Source: Amycolatopsis solani (GTDB lineage Bacteria > Actinomycetota > Actinomycetes > Mycobacteriales > Pseudonocardiaceae). From it: a stretch of DNA of 64,000 bases. Made by a program: the position numbers and the translations under genes. How positions within the stretch are numbered: position 1 is the stretch's first letter; every line of letters begins with the position of its first letter. The stretch spans positions 558,001-622,000 of the forward strand of contig NZ_JAWQJT010000001.1 of the NCBI RefSeq assembly GCF_033441515.1, written 5' to 3'. The notes below the pieces were generated by a model. That model was given only the letters and a program-made list of their open reading frames with translations. It did not search any database and was not told where the DNA came from. Below are positions 21,986-29,457 of this stretch, in pieces.

Positions 21986-22759
21986 TCAGCGGGGGTGGGG
22001 TGCCGACAGGAACGCCACCAATGCCTCCGAGAACGACGGCGACATCACCGCCGTCATGTGGTCGCCCGGGATGCGGACCAGGCGGGCTCCCGCGATCGCC
22101 GCTGCCAGCCGCTCCGGCTCCGCCGCCAGCTGGTCCTGATCCCCCGCCAGCACCAGCGTCGGCACGCCGATCGACGACAGGTCCAGGTGCCCTTCCTTCG
22201 ACGCCAGCGCCACCGCCGCCAGTGCGCGGCGGTCGGCGCCTACCGCGTCGGCCAGGAGGCGGAACGGGACTCCGGCGGGTGGGACGGTCGACGGGTCCTC
22301 CGCCAGCAGGGCCGAGGCGATGTCCGCCGGCTTCACCACGCGGAGGTCGACGCCGCCGAAGTCGACGATGCCGGAGCCGACGCCGCCGGTGGCCAGGCAG
22401 CGGATGCGCTTGTCCGCCGCCGTCGCGGCCAGTGCGATGATCGCGCCCATCGAGTAGCCGACCATCGAGACCTCGTCGAGGGCCAGCTCGTCCAGCAGGG
22501 CCGAGACGTCGCGGGCCATGCGGTCGCCGGTGTAGCAGGCCTCGTCGTACGGCTTCTCCGAGCGGCCGTGGCCGCGCGCGTCCAGCGAGATCACCGTGAA
22601 GCCCGCGTCGCGCAGCGCCGCCACCACGCCGGTGGAGATCCAGTTCGCGTTCGTGTCGGCCGCGAAGCCGTGCTGGAGCAGCACCGGGCGGTGGGCGCCG
22701 TCGCCCTCCCACACGGTGTAGTTCAACCGGAGCCCGTCGAACGACGCGAAAGTCGGCAT
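21986..22759 (-). CDS. Alpha/beta-fold hydrolase
   Basis: This 257-residue alpha/beta hydrolase has the oxyanion HGF motif (LLQHGFAADT), the nucleophile elbow GYSMG, an acid residue in LVLAGDQDQL and the histidine in IPGDHMTAV. The order and spacing fit small esterase or epoxide-hydrolase-like enzymes. No substrate can be named. ATG at 22759 gives the common MPTFASFDG start; an in-frame ATG nine bases upstream is also possible. It lies just downstream of the rplA terminator in the same direction, so it may be fed by read-through or by its own promoter. Confidence 0.85.
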   Translation of the reverse strand: MPTFASFDGLRLNYTVWEGDGAHRPVLLQHGFAADTNANWISTGVVAALRDAGFTVISLDARGHGRSEKPYDEACYTGDRMARDVSALLDELALDEVSMVGYSMGAIIALAATAADKRIRCLATGGVGSGIVDFGGVDLRVVKPADIASALLAEDPSTVPPAGVPFRLLADAVGADRRALAAVALASKEGHLDLSSIGVPTLVLAGDQDQLAAEPERLAAAIAGARLVRIPGDHMTAVMSPSFSEALVAFLSAPHPR

Positions 22760-22779
22760 GACGTCCATCAGACACGAAG

Positions 22780-22814
22780 AAAGGGCGCCCCCGCAGCAAG
22801 CGGGGACGCCCTTT
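22780..22814 (-). terminator. Terminator of rplK-rplA
   Basis: 15-nt arms AAAGGGCGCCCCCGC (22780-22794) and GCGGGGACGCCCTTT (22800-22814) pair with one wobble around a 5-nt loop, 15 nt past the rplA stop. A partial U-rich stretch (CTTTCTTCG) follows in the transcript. Confidence 0.8.
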
Positions 22815-22829
22815 CCGGTGATGTCCGAC

Positions 22830-23549
22830 TCAGACGTTCGCGTCCTCGGAGAGGAGGTTGCGGGTCCGCAGCGGGTCGACCGGGATGCCCGGGCCCATCG
22901 TCGTGGTGAAGGTGACCTTCTTGAGGTAGCGGCCCTTCGCCGACGACGGCTTGGCGCGGAGGATCTCGTCCAGCGCGGCGGCGTAGTTCTCGACCAGCTT
23001 CTCGGTGTCGAAGGAAGCCTTGCCGATCACCAGGTGCAGGTTGGCCTGCTTGTCGACGCGGAAGTTGATCTTACCGCCCTTGATGTCCTTCACGGCCTTC
23101 TCGACCGCGGGGGTCACCGTGCCGGTCTTCGGGTTCGGCATCAGGCCACGCGGGCCGAGGATGCGGGCGATGCGGCCCACCTTGGCCATCTGGTCCGGCG
23201 TCGCGATCGCGGCGTCGAAGTCGAGCCAGCCACCCTGGATGCGCTCGATCAGTTCGTCGGTGCCGACCGCGTCGGCGCCGGCGGCTTCGGCCTCGGCGGC
23301 CTTGTCGCCGACGGCGAAGACGATGACGCGGGCGGTCTTACCGGTGCCGTGCGGCAGGTTCACGGTGCCGCGGACCATCTGGTCGGCCTTGCGGGGGTCC
23401 ACACCGAGACGCATCGCGACCTCGACGGTCGCGTCCATCTTGGTCTTGGAGGTCTCCTTCGCCAGCTTCGCGGCGTCGAGCGGCGCGTACAGGCGCGCCT
23501 TGTCGATCAGCTCCGCAGCCTGGCGGTAAGCCTTGCTGTGCTTGGTCAT
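22830..23549 (-). CDS. rplA: 50S ribosomal protein L1
   Basis: This ribosomal L1-stalk protein has 239 residues, the usual length. [21 protein letters not shown] at the N-terminus and [15 protein letters not shown] in the second domain are diagnostic. L1 assists E-site tRNA release and commonly represses its own rplK-rplA mRNA. It follows rplK by 79 nt and precedes a strong terminator. Confidence 0.98.
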   Translation of the reverse strand: MTKHSKAYRQAAELIDKARLYAPLDAAKLAKETSKTKMDATVEVAMRLGVDPRKADQMVRGTVNLPHGTGKTARVIVFAVGDKAAEAEAAGADAVGTDELIERIQGGWLDFDAAIATPDQMAKVGRIARILGPRGLMPNPKTGTVTPAVEKAVKDIKGGKINFRVDKQANLHLVIGKASFDTEKLVENYAAALDEILRAKPSSAKGRYLKKVTFTTTMGPGIPVDPLRTRNLLSEDANV

Positions 23550-23628
23550 GCTTCTGTCCTTAACTTCGAATACGGATCAGTGTGGTGACGAGCCAGCACT
23601 GGCTCTCCCACAGGTAAAGCTGCAGACG

Positions 23629-24066
23629 TCAGGCGTCGACGACCGTGATGCCCATCGAACGAGCAGTACCGGCGATGATCTTCGCGGCCTGGTCGATGTC
23701 GTGGGCGTTGAGGTCGGTCTCCTTGGTCTTGGCGATCTCGCGGACCTGGTCCCAGGTGACCTTGGCGACCTTGGTCTTGTGCGGCTCGCCGGAGCCCTTT
23801 TCGACACCAGCGGCCTTGAGCAGCAGGCGCGCGGCCGGCGGCGTCTTCAGCTTGAAGTCGAACGACCGGTCTTCGTACACGGAGATCTCGACCGGGACGA
23901 CGTCCCCGCGCTGCGACTCGGTCGCGGCGTTGTAGGCCTTGCAGAACTCCATGATGTTGACGCCGTGCTGACCCAGAGCCGGGCCGACCGGCGGCGCGGG
24001 GTTGGCCGCACCCGCCTTGATCTGCAGCTTGATGATCGCCGCAAGCTTCTTCTTCTTGGGTGGCAT
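23629..24066 (-). CDS. rplK: 50S ribosomal protein L11
   Basis: L11 has 145 residues and binds the GTPase-associated region of 23S rRNA, the site of thiostrepton action. The N-terminus [19 protein letters not shown], the [19 protein letters not shown] motif and the C-terminal [13 protein letters not shown] are typical. Upstream, a 9-bp stem (24091-24119) sits between the nusG stop and this gene. Confidence 0.98.
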   Translation of the reverse strand: MPPKKKKLAAIIKLQIKAGAANPAPPVGPALGQHGVNIMEFCKAYNAATESQRGDVVPVEISVYEDRSFDFKLKTPPAARLLLKAAGVEKGSGEPHKTKVAKVTWDQVREIAKTKETDLNAHDIDQAAKIIAGTARSMGITVVDA

Positions 24067-24142
24067 TTCTTTTCCTGTCCTGTACTACGTTCCCCGCGTA
24101 CCTGCCGTGGACGCGGGGACTGCGGCCGGAGAAGGCCGGCCG

Positions 24143-24961
24143 TCAGATCTTGGAGACCTGGGTGAACGACAGCTCGACCGGGGTCTCCCGGCCGAAGATC
24201 GACACCAGGACCTTCAGCTTCTGCCCGTCGACGTTGACCTCGGAGATCGTCGCCGGCAGCGTCGCGAACGGGCCGTCCATGACCGTGACCGACTCGCCGA
24301 TCTCGAAGTCGACCTCGACGGCCGGGCCGCCGAGCGGGGCCGTGGAAGTGGCGGACTCGCCCTTGCCGGCCTTCGCCGGGGCTTCGCTCTCGACCTTCGG
24401 GGCGAGGAACTTCAGCACCTCGTCCACGGTCAGCGGCGACGGCCGCGAAGTGGCGCCGACGAACCCGGTGACGCCCGGCGTGTTGCGCACCGCGCTCCAC
24501 GAGGCGTCGTTCAGGTCCATCCGGACCAGGATGTAGCCGGGCAGCACCTTGCGCTGCACCTGCTTGCGCTGGCCGTTCTTGATCTCGGTGACCTCTTCGG
24601 TCGGGACCTCGATCTGGAAGATGTAGTCCTCGACGTCCAGGGTCTGAGTACGGGTCTCGAGGTTGGTCTTGACCTTGTTCTCGTAACCGGCGTAGGAGTG
24701 CACGACGTACCACTCGCCGGGCGCGGCGAGGAGCTCGGCGCGCAGCTTGGCGACCGGGTCCTCGTCGTCGGCCTCGGGCTCGGCGGCCTCTTCGGCCACG
24801 TCGTCGCCGTCTTCGTCACCGGAAGCGGCTTCGTCGACCTCGTCGGACACCTCGACGGGCTCCAAGTGCTCGGACTCCTCGTCACCGAGTGCCGCGTGCA
24901 CCTGCTCGTCGGAAAGCTCGGTCAGGTCGTGACCGGCTGATGTGCCGTTGTCGGAGGTCAC
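24143..24961 (-). CDS. nusG: Transcription termination/antitermination protein NusG
   Basis: NusG is a transcription elongation factor that couples RNA polymerase to Rho or the ribosome; this one has 272 residues. An acidic disordered N-terminal extension (about 1-80, Glu/Asp-rich), common in actinobacteria, precedes the NGN domain ([19 protein letters not shown] to [12 protein letters not shown]). A linker and the C-terminal KOW domain ([20 protein letters not shown]) follow. The start is GTG at 24961, with AGAGGAC upstream; a longer ORF to 25015 lacks a good start. It follows secE by about 63 nt. Confidence 0.96.
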   Translation of the reverse strand: MTSDNGTSAGHDLTELSDEQVHAALGDEESEHLEPVEVSDEVDEAASGDEDGDDVAEEAAEPEADDEDPVAKLRAELLAAPGEWYVVHSYAGYENKVKTNLETRTQTLDVEDYIFQIEVPTEEVTEIKNGQRKQVQRKVLPGYILVRMDLNDASWSAVRNTPGVTGFVGATSRPSPLTVDEVLKFLAPKVESEAPAKAGKGESATSTAPLGGPAVEVDFEIGESVTVMDGPFATLPATISEVNVDGQKLKVLVSIFGRETPVELSFTQVSKI

Positions 24962-25024
24962 GTTCCGTCCTCTCAGTTGATCATTCCGGGTCGGTCGGGC
25001 CGGCCCGCGCGGCACGGCGGCGGG

Positions 25025-25459
25025 TCAGCCGAAGATCGCGCCGATGCCCTTCTTGAACGCGAAGTCCAAGACGCTCACCAGTGCCACCATGAACACCACG
25101 AAGACCAGCACGACCGCGGTGTAGGTGACCATCTGCTTGCGGTTGGGCCAGATGACCTTGCGCAGCTCCGCCCACACCTCGCGGATGAAGCGCACCAGCC
25201 GCGCGAACACGGAGGCCTTTTTCGCCTTCTGGTCCCGCTTCGGAGTCGGCGCGCCCTTCGCGTCGGGGGCGGACTTCTCCCCCGACTTCCCGGCCGGACG
25301 GGTCTTGTCGTCCGCACGTGCCGCGGACTTGCCCGCCGGGCGCGCGGTCGCACGGCGCTCACGCCTGGCAGCGGCTGTGACGGGACGGGACGGGCTCTCG
25401 GGCTTCTGCCCGTTGCCGTCCTGCTCCTGCTCGCCGCCGCTGGCGTCGCTGTCGCTCAC
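25025..25459 (-). CDS. secE: Preprotein translocase subunit SecE
   Basis: This is the small essential SecYEG subunit, 144 residues here because of a disordered Lys/Ala/Pro-rich N-terminal extension (1-80) common in actinobacteria. The conserved core RLVRFIREVWAELRKVIWPN is followed by one transmembrane helix (VTYTAVVLVFVVFMVALVSV). GTG at 25459 has GGAGGA six bases upstream and is preferred over GTG at 25465. It lies 32 nt after tRNA-Trp and before nusG, the standard secE-nusG arrangement. Confidence 0.95.
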   Translation of the reverse strand: MSDSDASGGEQEQDGNGQKPESPSRPVTAAARRERRATARPAGKSAARADDKTRPAGKSGEKSAPDAKGAPTPKRDQKAKKASVFARLVRFIREVWAELRKVIWPNRKQMVTYTAVVLVFVVFMVALVSVLDFAFKKGIGAIFG

Positions 25460-25491
25460 GACCACTCCTCCGCTCCACCAGTTCCGCTACG

Positions 25492-25564
<73 letters not shown>

Positions 25565-25770
25565 GTGGAGTCCCGATCGCTCGGGGCCCCGGAGGACGCA
25601 TTCCATCATCCCCACCATCCAGGCGGGGATGACCGTAGTGCGTTCCAAGTCCCGAAGTCTACGGCAAGCCTCGCGGGAGCCCGCAACCGCGCCCCCCGAT
25701 CGACCGCCGAACCCCGGCCGGCCTGCGGAAAACTCTCCGCCGACCACCTGATCATGCCAGGATGTCCGCC

Positions 25771-26700
25771 ATGACGGACACCCCCGGCCGCGCACCGGTG
25801 GACGGGACGCGCCTCGGGCTCGCGCTGCCCCAGTACGGCGCCCTCGCCGACCCCGCCGCCGTCGCGCGCTTCGCGTCCTCCGCGGAGGACCTCGGCTACG
25901 GCTCGCTCTGGGTCGGCGACCGGATACTGGCGCCACGGGAGCCGTCGGACCTGTACCCGGGCGGCGGCACGCCGGAGCAGCCGTACCCGGTCGAGTTCGA
26001 GACCTTCGCCGACCCGTTCACGACGCTGGCGACCGCGGCCGCGGTGACCCGCACGGCCCGACTGGGCATGAGCGCGCTGACCGGCCCCGTTTATTCCCCC
26101 GTCCTGCTCGCCAGGGCGCTGACCTCGCTCGACCTCGCCAGCTCGGGACGGCTGGACGTCGGTTTCGGGCTGGGCTGGCTGCGCGAGGAGTACTTCGCGA
26201 CCGGCGTCCCGTGGGCGGGCCGGGGCAAGCGGCTCGACGCGGTGCTCGACGCCCTGGACGCGCTGTGGACCGGCGACCCGGCGGCGCACGAGGGCCCGCA
26301 GTGGCGGATCGCGCCGTCGACGGTGGGCCTGCGCCCGGCGCAGGACCCGCGGCCGCCGGTGCTGCTCGGCGGGTTCTCCCCGCCGGCGCTGGCCAGGGTC
26401 GGGCGCCGTGCGGACGGCTGGCTGGCCGGCTGGATGCCGTCCCAGTACCTCGACGGCCTCTGGTCGGTCGCCCTCGAGGCCGCCGAGCGGGCCGGGCGCG
26501 ACCCGGGCGAGCTGCGCCGGGTGCTGCGGATCAACCCGCGCCACGGCACCGCCGTCGAGACGGCCGCCGACGTCCTCCCCTGCCTCGACGTAGCCCGCGA
26601 GCTGGGCATTTCCGAGGTGCTCGTCGACCTGCACTACGTCGCGCGGGACGTCGGCCACGCGCTGGAACTCGCCGGGGAGCTCATCACCAAGGCGGCCTGA
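25771..26700 (+). CDS. LLM-class (F420-dependent) oxidoreductase
   Basis: This 309-residue luciferase-like TIM-barrel protein resembles F420-dependent flavin-class oxidoreductases. The barrel motifs GLALPQYGALADPAAVARFA, LGYGSLWVGDRI and SSGRLDVGFGLGWLREEY, and the HEGPQWRI and PPVLLGGFSPPALARVGR segments, are typical. The cofactor is inferred from the family, and no substrate can be named. The start is ATG at 25771, with AGGA nine bases upstream; ATG at 25762 is an alternative. It heads a plus-strand group inserted between hadB and tRNA-Trp. Confidence 0.88.
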   Translation: MTDTPGRAPVDGTRLGLALPQYGALADPAAVARFASSAEDLGYGSLWVGDRILAPREPSDLYPGGGTPEQPYPVEFETFADPFTTLATAAAVTRTARLGMSALTGPVYSPVLLARALTSLDLASSGRLDVGFGLGWLREEYFATGVPWAGRGKRLDAVLDALDALWTGDPAAHEGPQWRIAPSTVGLRPAQDPRPPVLLGGFSPPALARVGRRADGWLAGWMPSQYLDGLWSVALEAAERAGRDPGELRRVLRINPRHGTAVETAADVLPCLDVARELGISEVLVDLHYVARDVGHALELAGELITKAA

Positions 26701-26718
26701 CCACCACGCGAAAGTGTG

Positions 26719-26937
26719 ATGCAAGTCTCCTTCGGAGTCCCGCTCCCGGGGAGCAGCGGCCTCGGCCTGCGGTTCAACCCGGTGACCGGCACGACGGCGG
26801 ACAAGGTGCGCGGCGGGCCCGCGCTGCGGCTGGTGCTCGAGAACGGCCGAACGGTGCTGGTCAGCGTGGACGACCCGGAGACCGGCGCCGGGCTGCTCAA
26901 CCGCCTGGTCGCGCGGCGGATCACCCGGATTGGCTAG
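26719..26937 (+). pseudogene. Short PH-like domain C-terminal fragment (possible remnant)
   Basis: This 72-codon ORF encodes a strand-rich sequence ending LVLENGRTVLVSVDDPETGAGLLNRLVARR. That resembles only the last third of bacterial PH-like membrane proteins, where this strand-helix ending is common. No membrane segment or N-terminal half is present upstream, because the oxidoreductase ends 18 nt before it. It may be a degraded gene or a genuine small protein. The start could be GTG at 26716 or ATG at 26719. Confidence 0.4.
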
Positions 26938-26972
26938 CTCGCCCGTCGCGTTCCTTCGGTAGAAACGAAGAA

Positions 26973-27878
26973 GTGGCGAAGAAAAGCGGTGGGGGCGGCT
27001 GTCTCGTCGTCGTGCTCGTGCTCGCGCTCCTGGGCTTCGGGTACTACAAGTGGCAGCACGGCTCGTCGTCGGCACCGCCGGACGGCGCGGACACCGGCGG
27101 CGGCAGCGGCCGGTACGTGGCGCTGGGCGACTCGTACACGTCGTCGCCGCGCACCGGGCGGCAGGCGGGCACCCCGGCGGGCTGCGAGCGCTCGGACGAC
27201 AACTACCCGCACCTGGTCTCGGCGAAGCTGAAGCCGGCCCAGTTCGCCGACGTCAGCTGCGGCGGTGCGACGACCGCCCACCTGACCGCCCCGCAGAAGA
27301 CGGACAACGGGACGAACCCGGCGCAGCTGGACGCCGTCACCAAGGACACGACGCTGGTGACGATCGGCATCGGCGGCAACGACGTCGGCTTCTTCACCTA
27401 CGCGGCGGGCTGCGCGACGGCGCACTCGACCGCGTCGCCCTGCAAGGACAAGCTGACCGCGGGCGGGCACGACCAGCTCGCCGAGCGGATCGACGCGGCC
27501 GCCCCGAAGGTCGGCGCGATCCTCGACCGCGTCCACACCAAGGCCCCGAAGGCGAAGGTCGTGGTCGTCGGCTACCCGACCGTCCTCCCGGACGGCGACG
27601 GCTGCTGGCCGGTGCTCCCCTTCGGCAGCGGCGACATCGCGTACTTCCGCGACGCGCTCGGCAAGCTGAACAAGATGCTCGAGGACCAGGCGGACAGCCA
27701 CCGCGCGGGCTACGCGGACACGGCGACACCGGGCAAGGGCCACGACGTCTGCTCAGCGTCGGACACCCGGTGGGTGGAGGGCCTGCTGCCCGCCTCGCCT
27801 GCCGCCCCGCTGCACCCCAACGCGAGGGGTGAGCAGGGCATGGCCGACGCGGTCCTGTCGGTGCTGAAGCTGCCCTAG
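26973..27878 (+). CDS. SGNH/GDSL-family hydrolase, membrane-anchored or secreted
   Basis: This 301-residue protein has an N-terminal hydrophobic segment (about 9-24, CLVVVLVLALLGFGYY) and a Ser/Pro/Gly linker. The SGNH hydrolase domain has block I GDSY (Ser54), a Gly in block II, Asn in GIGGND and the C-terminal catalytic His281 in LHPN. Four or more Cys residues suggest disulfides outside the cell, as in Streptomyces secreted lipases. It is likely a lipase or esterase acting at the envelope. The start is GTG at 26973, with only a weak GAAG upstream. Confidence 0.88.
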   Translation: MAKKSGGGGCLVVVLVLALLGFGYYKWQHGSSSAPPDGADTGGGSGRYVALGDSYTSSPRTGRQAGTPAGCERSDDNYPHLVSAKLKPAQFADVSCGGATTAHLTAPQKTDNGTNPAQLDAVTKDTTLVTIGIGGNDVGFFTYAAGCATAHSTASPCKDKLTAGGHDQLAERIDAAAPKVGAILDRVHTKAPKAKVVVVGYPTVLPDGDGCWPVLPFGSGDIAYFRDALGKLNKMLEDQADSHRAGYADTATPGKGHDVCSASDTRWVEGLLPASPAAPLHPNARGEQGMADAVLSVLKLP

Positions 27879-27926
27879 GGTCGTGAGTGTTCGGTCGGGT
27901 TAGAACCCGACCGAACACTCACGACC
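27879..27926. terminator. Bidirectional terminator, 23-bp perfect stem
   Basis: Two 23-nt arms (27879-27901 and 27904-27926) are perfectly complementary and separated by only two bases (AG). The palindrome fills the whole gap between the convergent stop codons of the GDSL hydrolase and hadB. Arm ends read GGTCGTGAGTG and CACTCACGACC. It most simply serves as a shared terminator. Confidence 0.8.
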
Positions 27927-28325
27927 TCAGGTGCGGACGAGGGCCTGCGGCTTGCCGAGCACCGTCTTGCCGTCGAACTTCACCACGAGGTCGATGCGGG
28001 CGGTGCCGTCGCCGGAGACCTCGCCGACCTTGCCGGTGATCTCCACCAGCGAGCCCTCGGGCGTGTTAGGGACCACGACCGGGCGGGTGAAGCGGGCGCT
28101 GAAGTCGACCAGGCGGCCCGGGTCGCCGAGCCAGTCGGTCACCACGCGGCCGGCCACGGCCATGGTCAGCATGCCGTGCGCGATCACGTCCGGGAGGCCG
28201 ACGCCCTTGGCGAACGCCTCGTTCCAGTGGATCGGGTTGAAGTCCAGCGCCGCGCCGGCGTAGCGCACCAGCTGTTCGCGGGTGATCCGGACCTCGAGGG
28301 CGGGCAGTTCGTCGCCGGTGTTCAC
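27927..28325 (-). CDS. hadB: MaoC-family (3R)-hydroxyacyl dehydratase subunit HadB
   Basis: This 132-residue hot-dog-fold dehydratase subunit carries the catalytic hydratase motif: FNPIHWNEAFAKGVGLPDVIAHGML contains Asp and His at the expected places. In mycobacteria HadB is the catalytic partner of HadA in fatty acid elongation cycle dehydration. GTG at 28325 overlaps the hadA stop (GTGA), so the pair is translationally coupled. No hadC follows; instead there is a terminator and convergent genes. Confidence 0.92.
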   Translation of the reverse strand: MNTGDELPALEVRITREQLVRYAGAALDFNPIHWNEAFAKGVGLPDVIAHGMLTMAVAGRVVTDWLGDPGRLVDFSARFTRPVVVPNTPEGSLVEITGKVGEVSGDGTARIDLVVKFDGKTVLGKPQALVRT

Positions 28326-28771
28326 GCGTCCTCCCCCCGCACCACGAGCTGGGCGCGCGTGGTGGCGATGTGCGCGCCGTCGCCGTCGGTGATCTCGGCG
28401 CGCAGGTTGATGAAGTCGTTGCCCGCCCTGGCCATGATCCGGTCGATGTGGGTCGTCAGCAGCAGCGTGTCGCCGGCGTGCGCCGGACGGCTGTAGCTGA
28501 ACTGCTGGTCGCCGTGGACCATCCGCGAGTAGTCGAGGCCGAGCTCGGGGTCCGAGACGATCGAGTTGATCGACGCCAGGTTGATGATCGTGAGGAACGT
28601 CGGCGGCGCGATGACGTCCGGGTGGCCCGCCGCCTTCGCGGCTTCGGGATCACGGTAGAGCGGGTTGGTGTCGCCGATCGCGTCGGCGAATTCCCGGATC
28701 TTCTCCCGGCTCACTTCGTAGCTGGTCTGCGGCGGGTAGACCCGCCCGGTGAACGACTCGTCCAAAGGCAC
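28322..28771 (-). CDS. hadA: MaoC-family dehydratase subunit HadA
   Basis: This 149-residue hot-dog-fold protein is homologous to HadA, the substrate-binding half of the HadAB dehydratase. The N-terminus MPLDESFTGRVYPPQTSYEVSREKIREFADAIGD, APPTFLTI and the HGDQQFSYSRPAHAGDTL segment are characteristic. It partners HadB immediately downstream. It follows rpmG, as in Mycobacterium (rpmG2-hadA-hadB-hadC), with a terminator hairpin between. Confidence 0.92.
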   Translation of the reverse strand: MPLDESFTGRVYPPQTSYEVSREKIREFADAIGDTNPLYRDPEAAKAAGHPDVIAPPTFLTIINLASINSIVSDPELGLDYSRMVHGDQQFSYSRPAHAGDTLLLTTHIDRIMARAGNDFINLRAEITDGDGAHIATTRAQLVVRGEDA

Positions 28772-28793
28772 GCCGGCCAGGCTACCAACAGCA

Positions 28794-28826
28794 AAGAGCC
28801 GCCCCCGTTGTCCAGGGGCGGCTCTT
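28794..28826 (-). terminator. Hairpin terminator after rpmG
   Basis: 12-bp arms AAGAGCCGCCCC (28794-28805) and GGGGCGGCTCTT (28815-28826) form a perfect stem 24 nt past the rpmG stop, followed by TTGCTG in the transcript. hadA starts 23 nt later, so either read-through or an internal promoter feeds hadAB. Confidence 0.75.
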
Positions 28827-28849
28827 CGAAGCTGGTGAACGCGTACGCG

Positions 28850-29014
28850 TCAGCGGGTTTCCTTGTGCGTCCGGTGCGTACCGCAGTTCGGGCAGAACTT
28901 CTTCATCTCCAGGCGATCCGGGTTGTTGCGCCGGTTCTTCTTGGTGATGTAGTTGCGGTGCTTGCACTCTTCGCACGCCAGCGTGATCTTGGGTCGCACG
29001 TCGGTGGCAGCCAC
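28850..29014 (-). CDS. rpmG: 50S ribosomal protein L33
   Basis: This 54-residue ribosomal protein is too short to stand out by length but is certain by sequence: [15 protein letters not shown], then [19 protein letters not shown], then the [14 protein letters not shown] end. The two CxxC pairs make it a zinc-binding (C+) form. GTG at 29014 is preceded by AGAAGGA. It lies downstream of tRNA-Thr and tRNA-Met, as in Mycobacterium. Confidence 0.96.
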   Translation of the reverse strand: MAATDVRPKITLACEECKHRNYITKKNRRNNPDRLEMKKFCPNCGTHRTHKETR

Positions 29015-29077
29015 AGCGTTTCCTTCTCTCTCGGTACTGAGTCCGCCCCGACAGCCTTAGCCGCCCAAAGCGGGGGT

Positions 29078-29123
29078 CCAGGGGGCTTGCCCCCTGGCGG
29101 GGGTCCGGGGGTTCGACCCCCGG
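29078..29123. terminator. Two consecutive GC-rich hairpins between tRNA-Met and rpmG
   Basis: Hairpin 1 is CCAGGGGGC (29078-29086) pairing with GCCCCCTGG (29089-29097) around TT. Hairpin 2 is CCGGGGGT (29105-29112) pairing with ACCCCCGG (29116-29123) around TCG. They lie downstream of the tRNA-Thr/tRNA-Met pair and probably end that transcript. Similar G-run hairpins recur in actinobacterial intergenic regions, so this could also be a dispersed repeat. Confidence 0.5.
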
Positions 29124-29181
29124 GGTTTAAGCGGAGCGGCTGTGGCTCGCGCTTTCCGCGAGCACAATCCTCTCAGCTGCG

Positions 29182-29254
29182 TAGCGGTGGCCGGACTTGA
29201 ACCGGCGACACAGCGATTATGAGCCGCTTGCTCTGCCAACTGAGCTACACCGCC
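29182..29254 (-). tRNA. metT: tRNA-Met (CAT, elongator)
   Basis: This 73-nt tRNA has the acceptor GGCGGTG/CACCGCT with a G-U first pair and discriminator A. It has a standard D-arm and the T-loop GGTTCAAGTCC. The anticodon CAT lies at 29219-29221 in loop CTCATAA. A paired first position in the acceptor argues for the elongator rather than the initiator. Confidence 0.93.
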
Positions 29255-29304
29255 CTTACATGACCCAAGCCGCGACACGCAGGCGTGACGCGGCTGAGGT
29301 CGTG

Positions 29305-29377
29305 AGCCCCTTTACGGAATCGAACCGTAGACCTTCTCCTTACCATGGAGACGCTCTGCCGACTGAGCTAAAGGGGC
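29305..29377 (-). tRNA. thrT: tRNA-Thr (GGT)
   Basis: This 73-nt tRNA has the acceptor GCCCCTT/AAGGGGC, the D-arm TAGCTCAGTCGGCAGAGCG, the T-loop GGTTCGATTCC, and an anticodon loop ATGGTAA with anticodon GGT. It lies 50 nt upstream of tRNA-Met on the same strand. Confidence 0.95.
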
Positions 29378-29457
29378 CTGGCCTCTCGCGAGGACTTCGA
29401 AAGATTACCAACCCCCGTCACCCCGTCGTGCAACCGGGGTCCCCTTTCCGCAAAACC

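Noticed and set aside
27879..27926. The long palindrome as an insertion-sequence end or attachment site
   Set aside because: There is no transposase, no target-site duplication and no second end; it fits exactly between convergent stop codons.
29182..29377. Initiator tRNA-fMet at the tRNA-Met gene
   Set aside because: The first acceptor pair is G-U paired rather than unpaired, and the anticodon arm lacks the clear three G-C initiator run.
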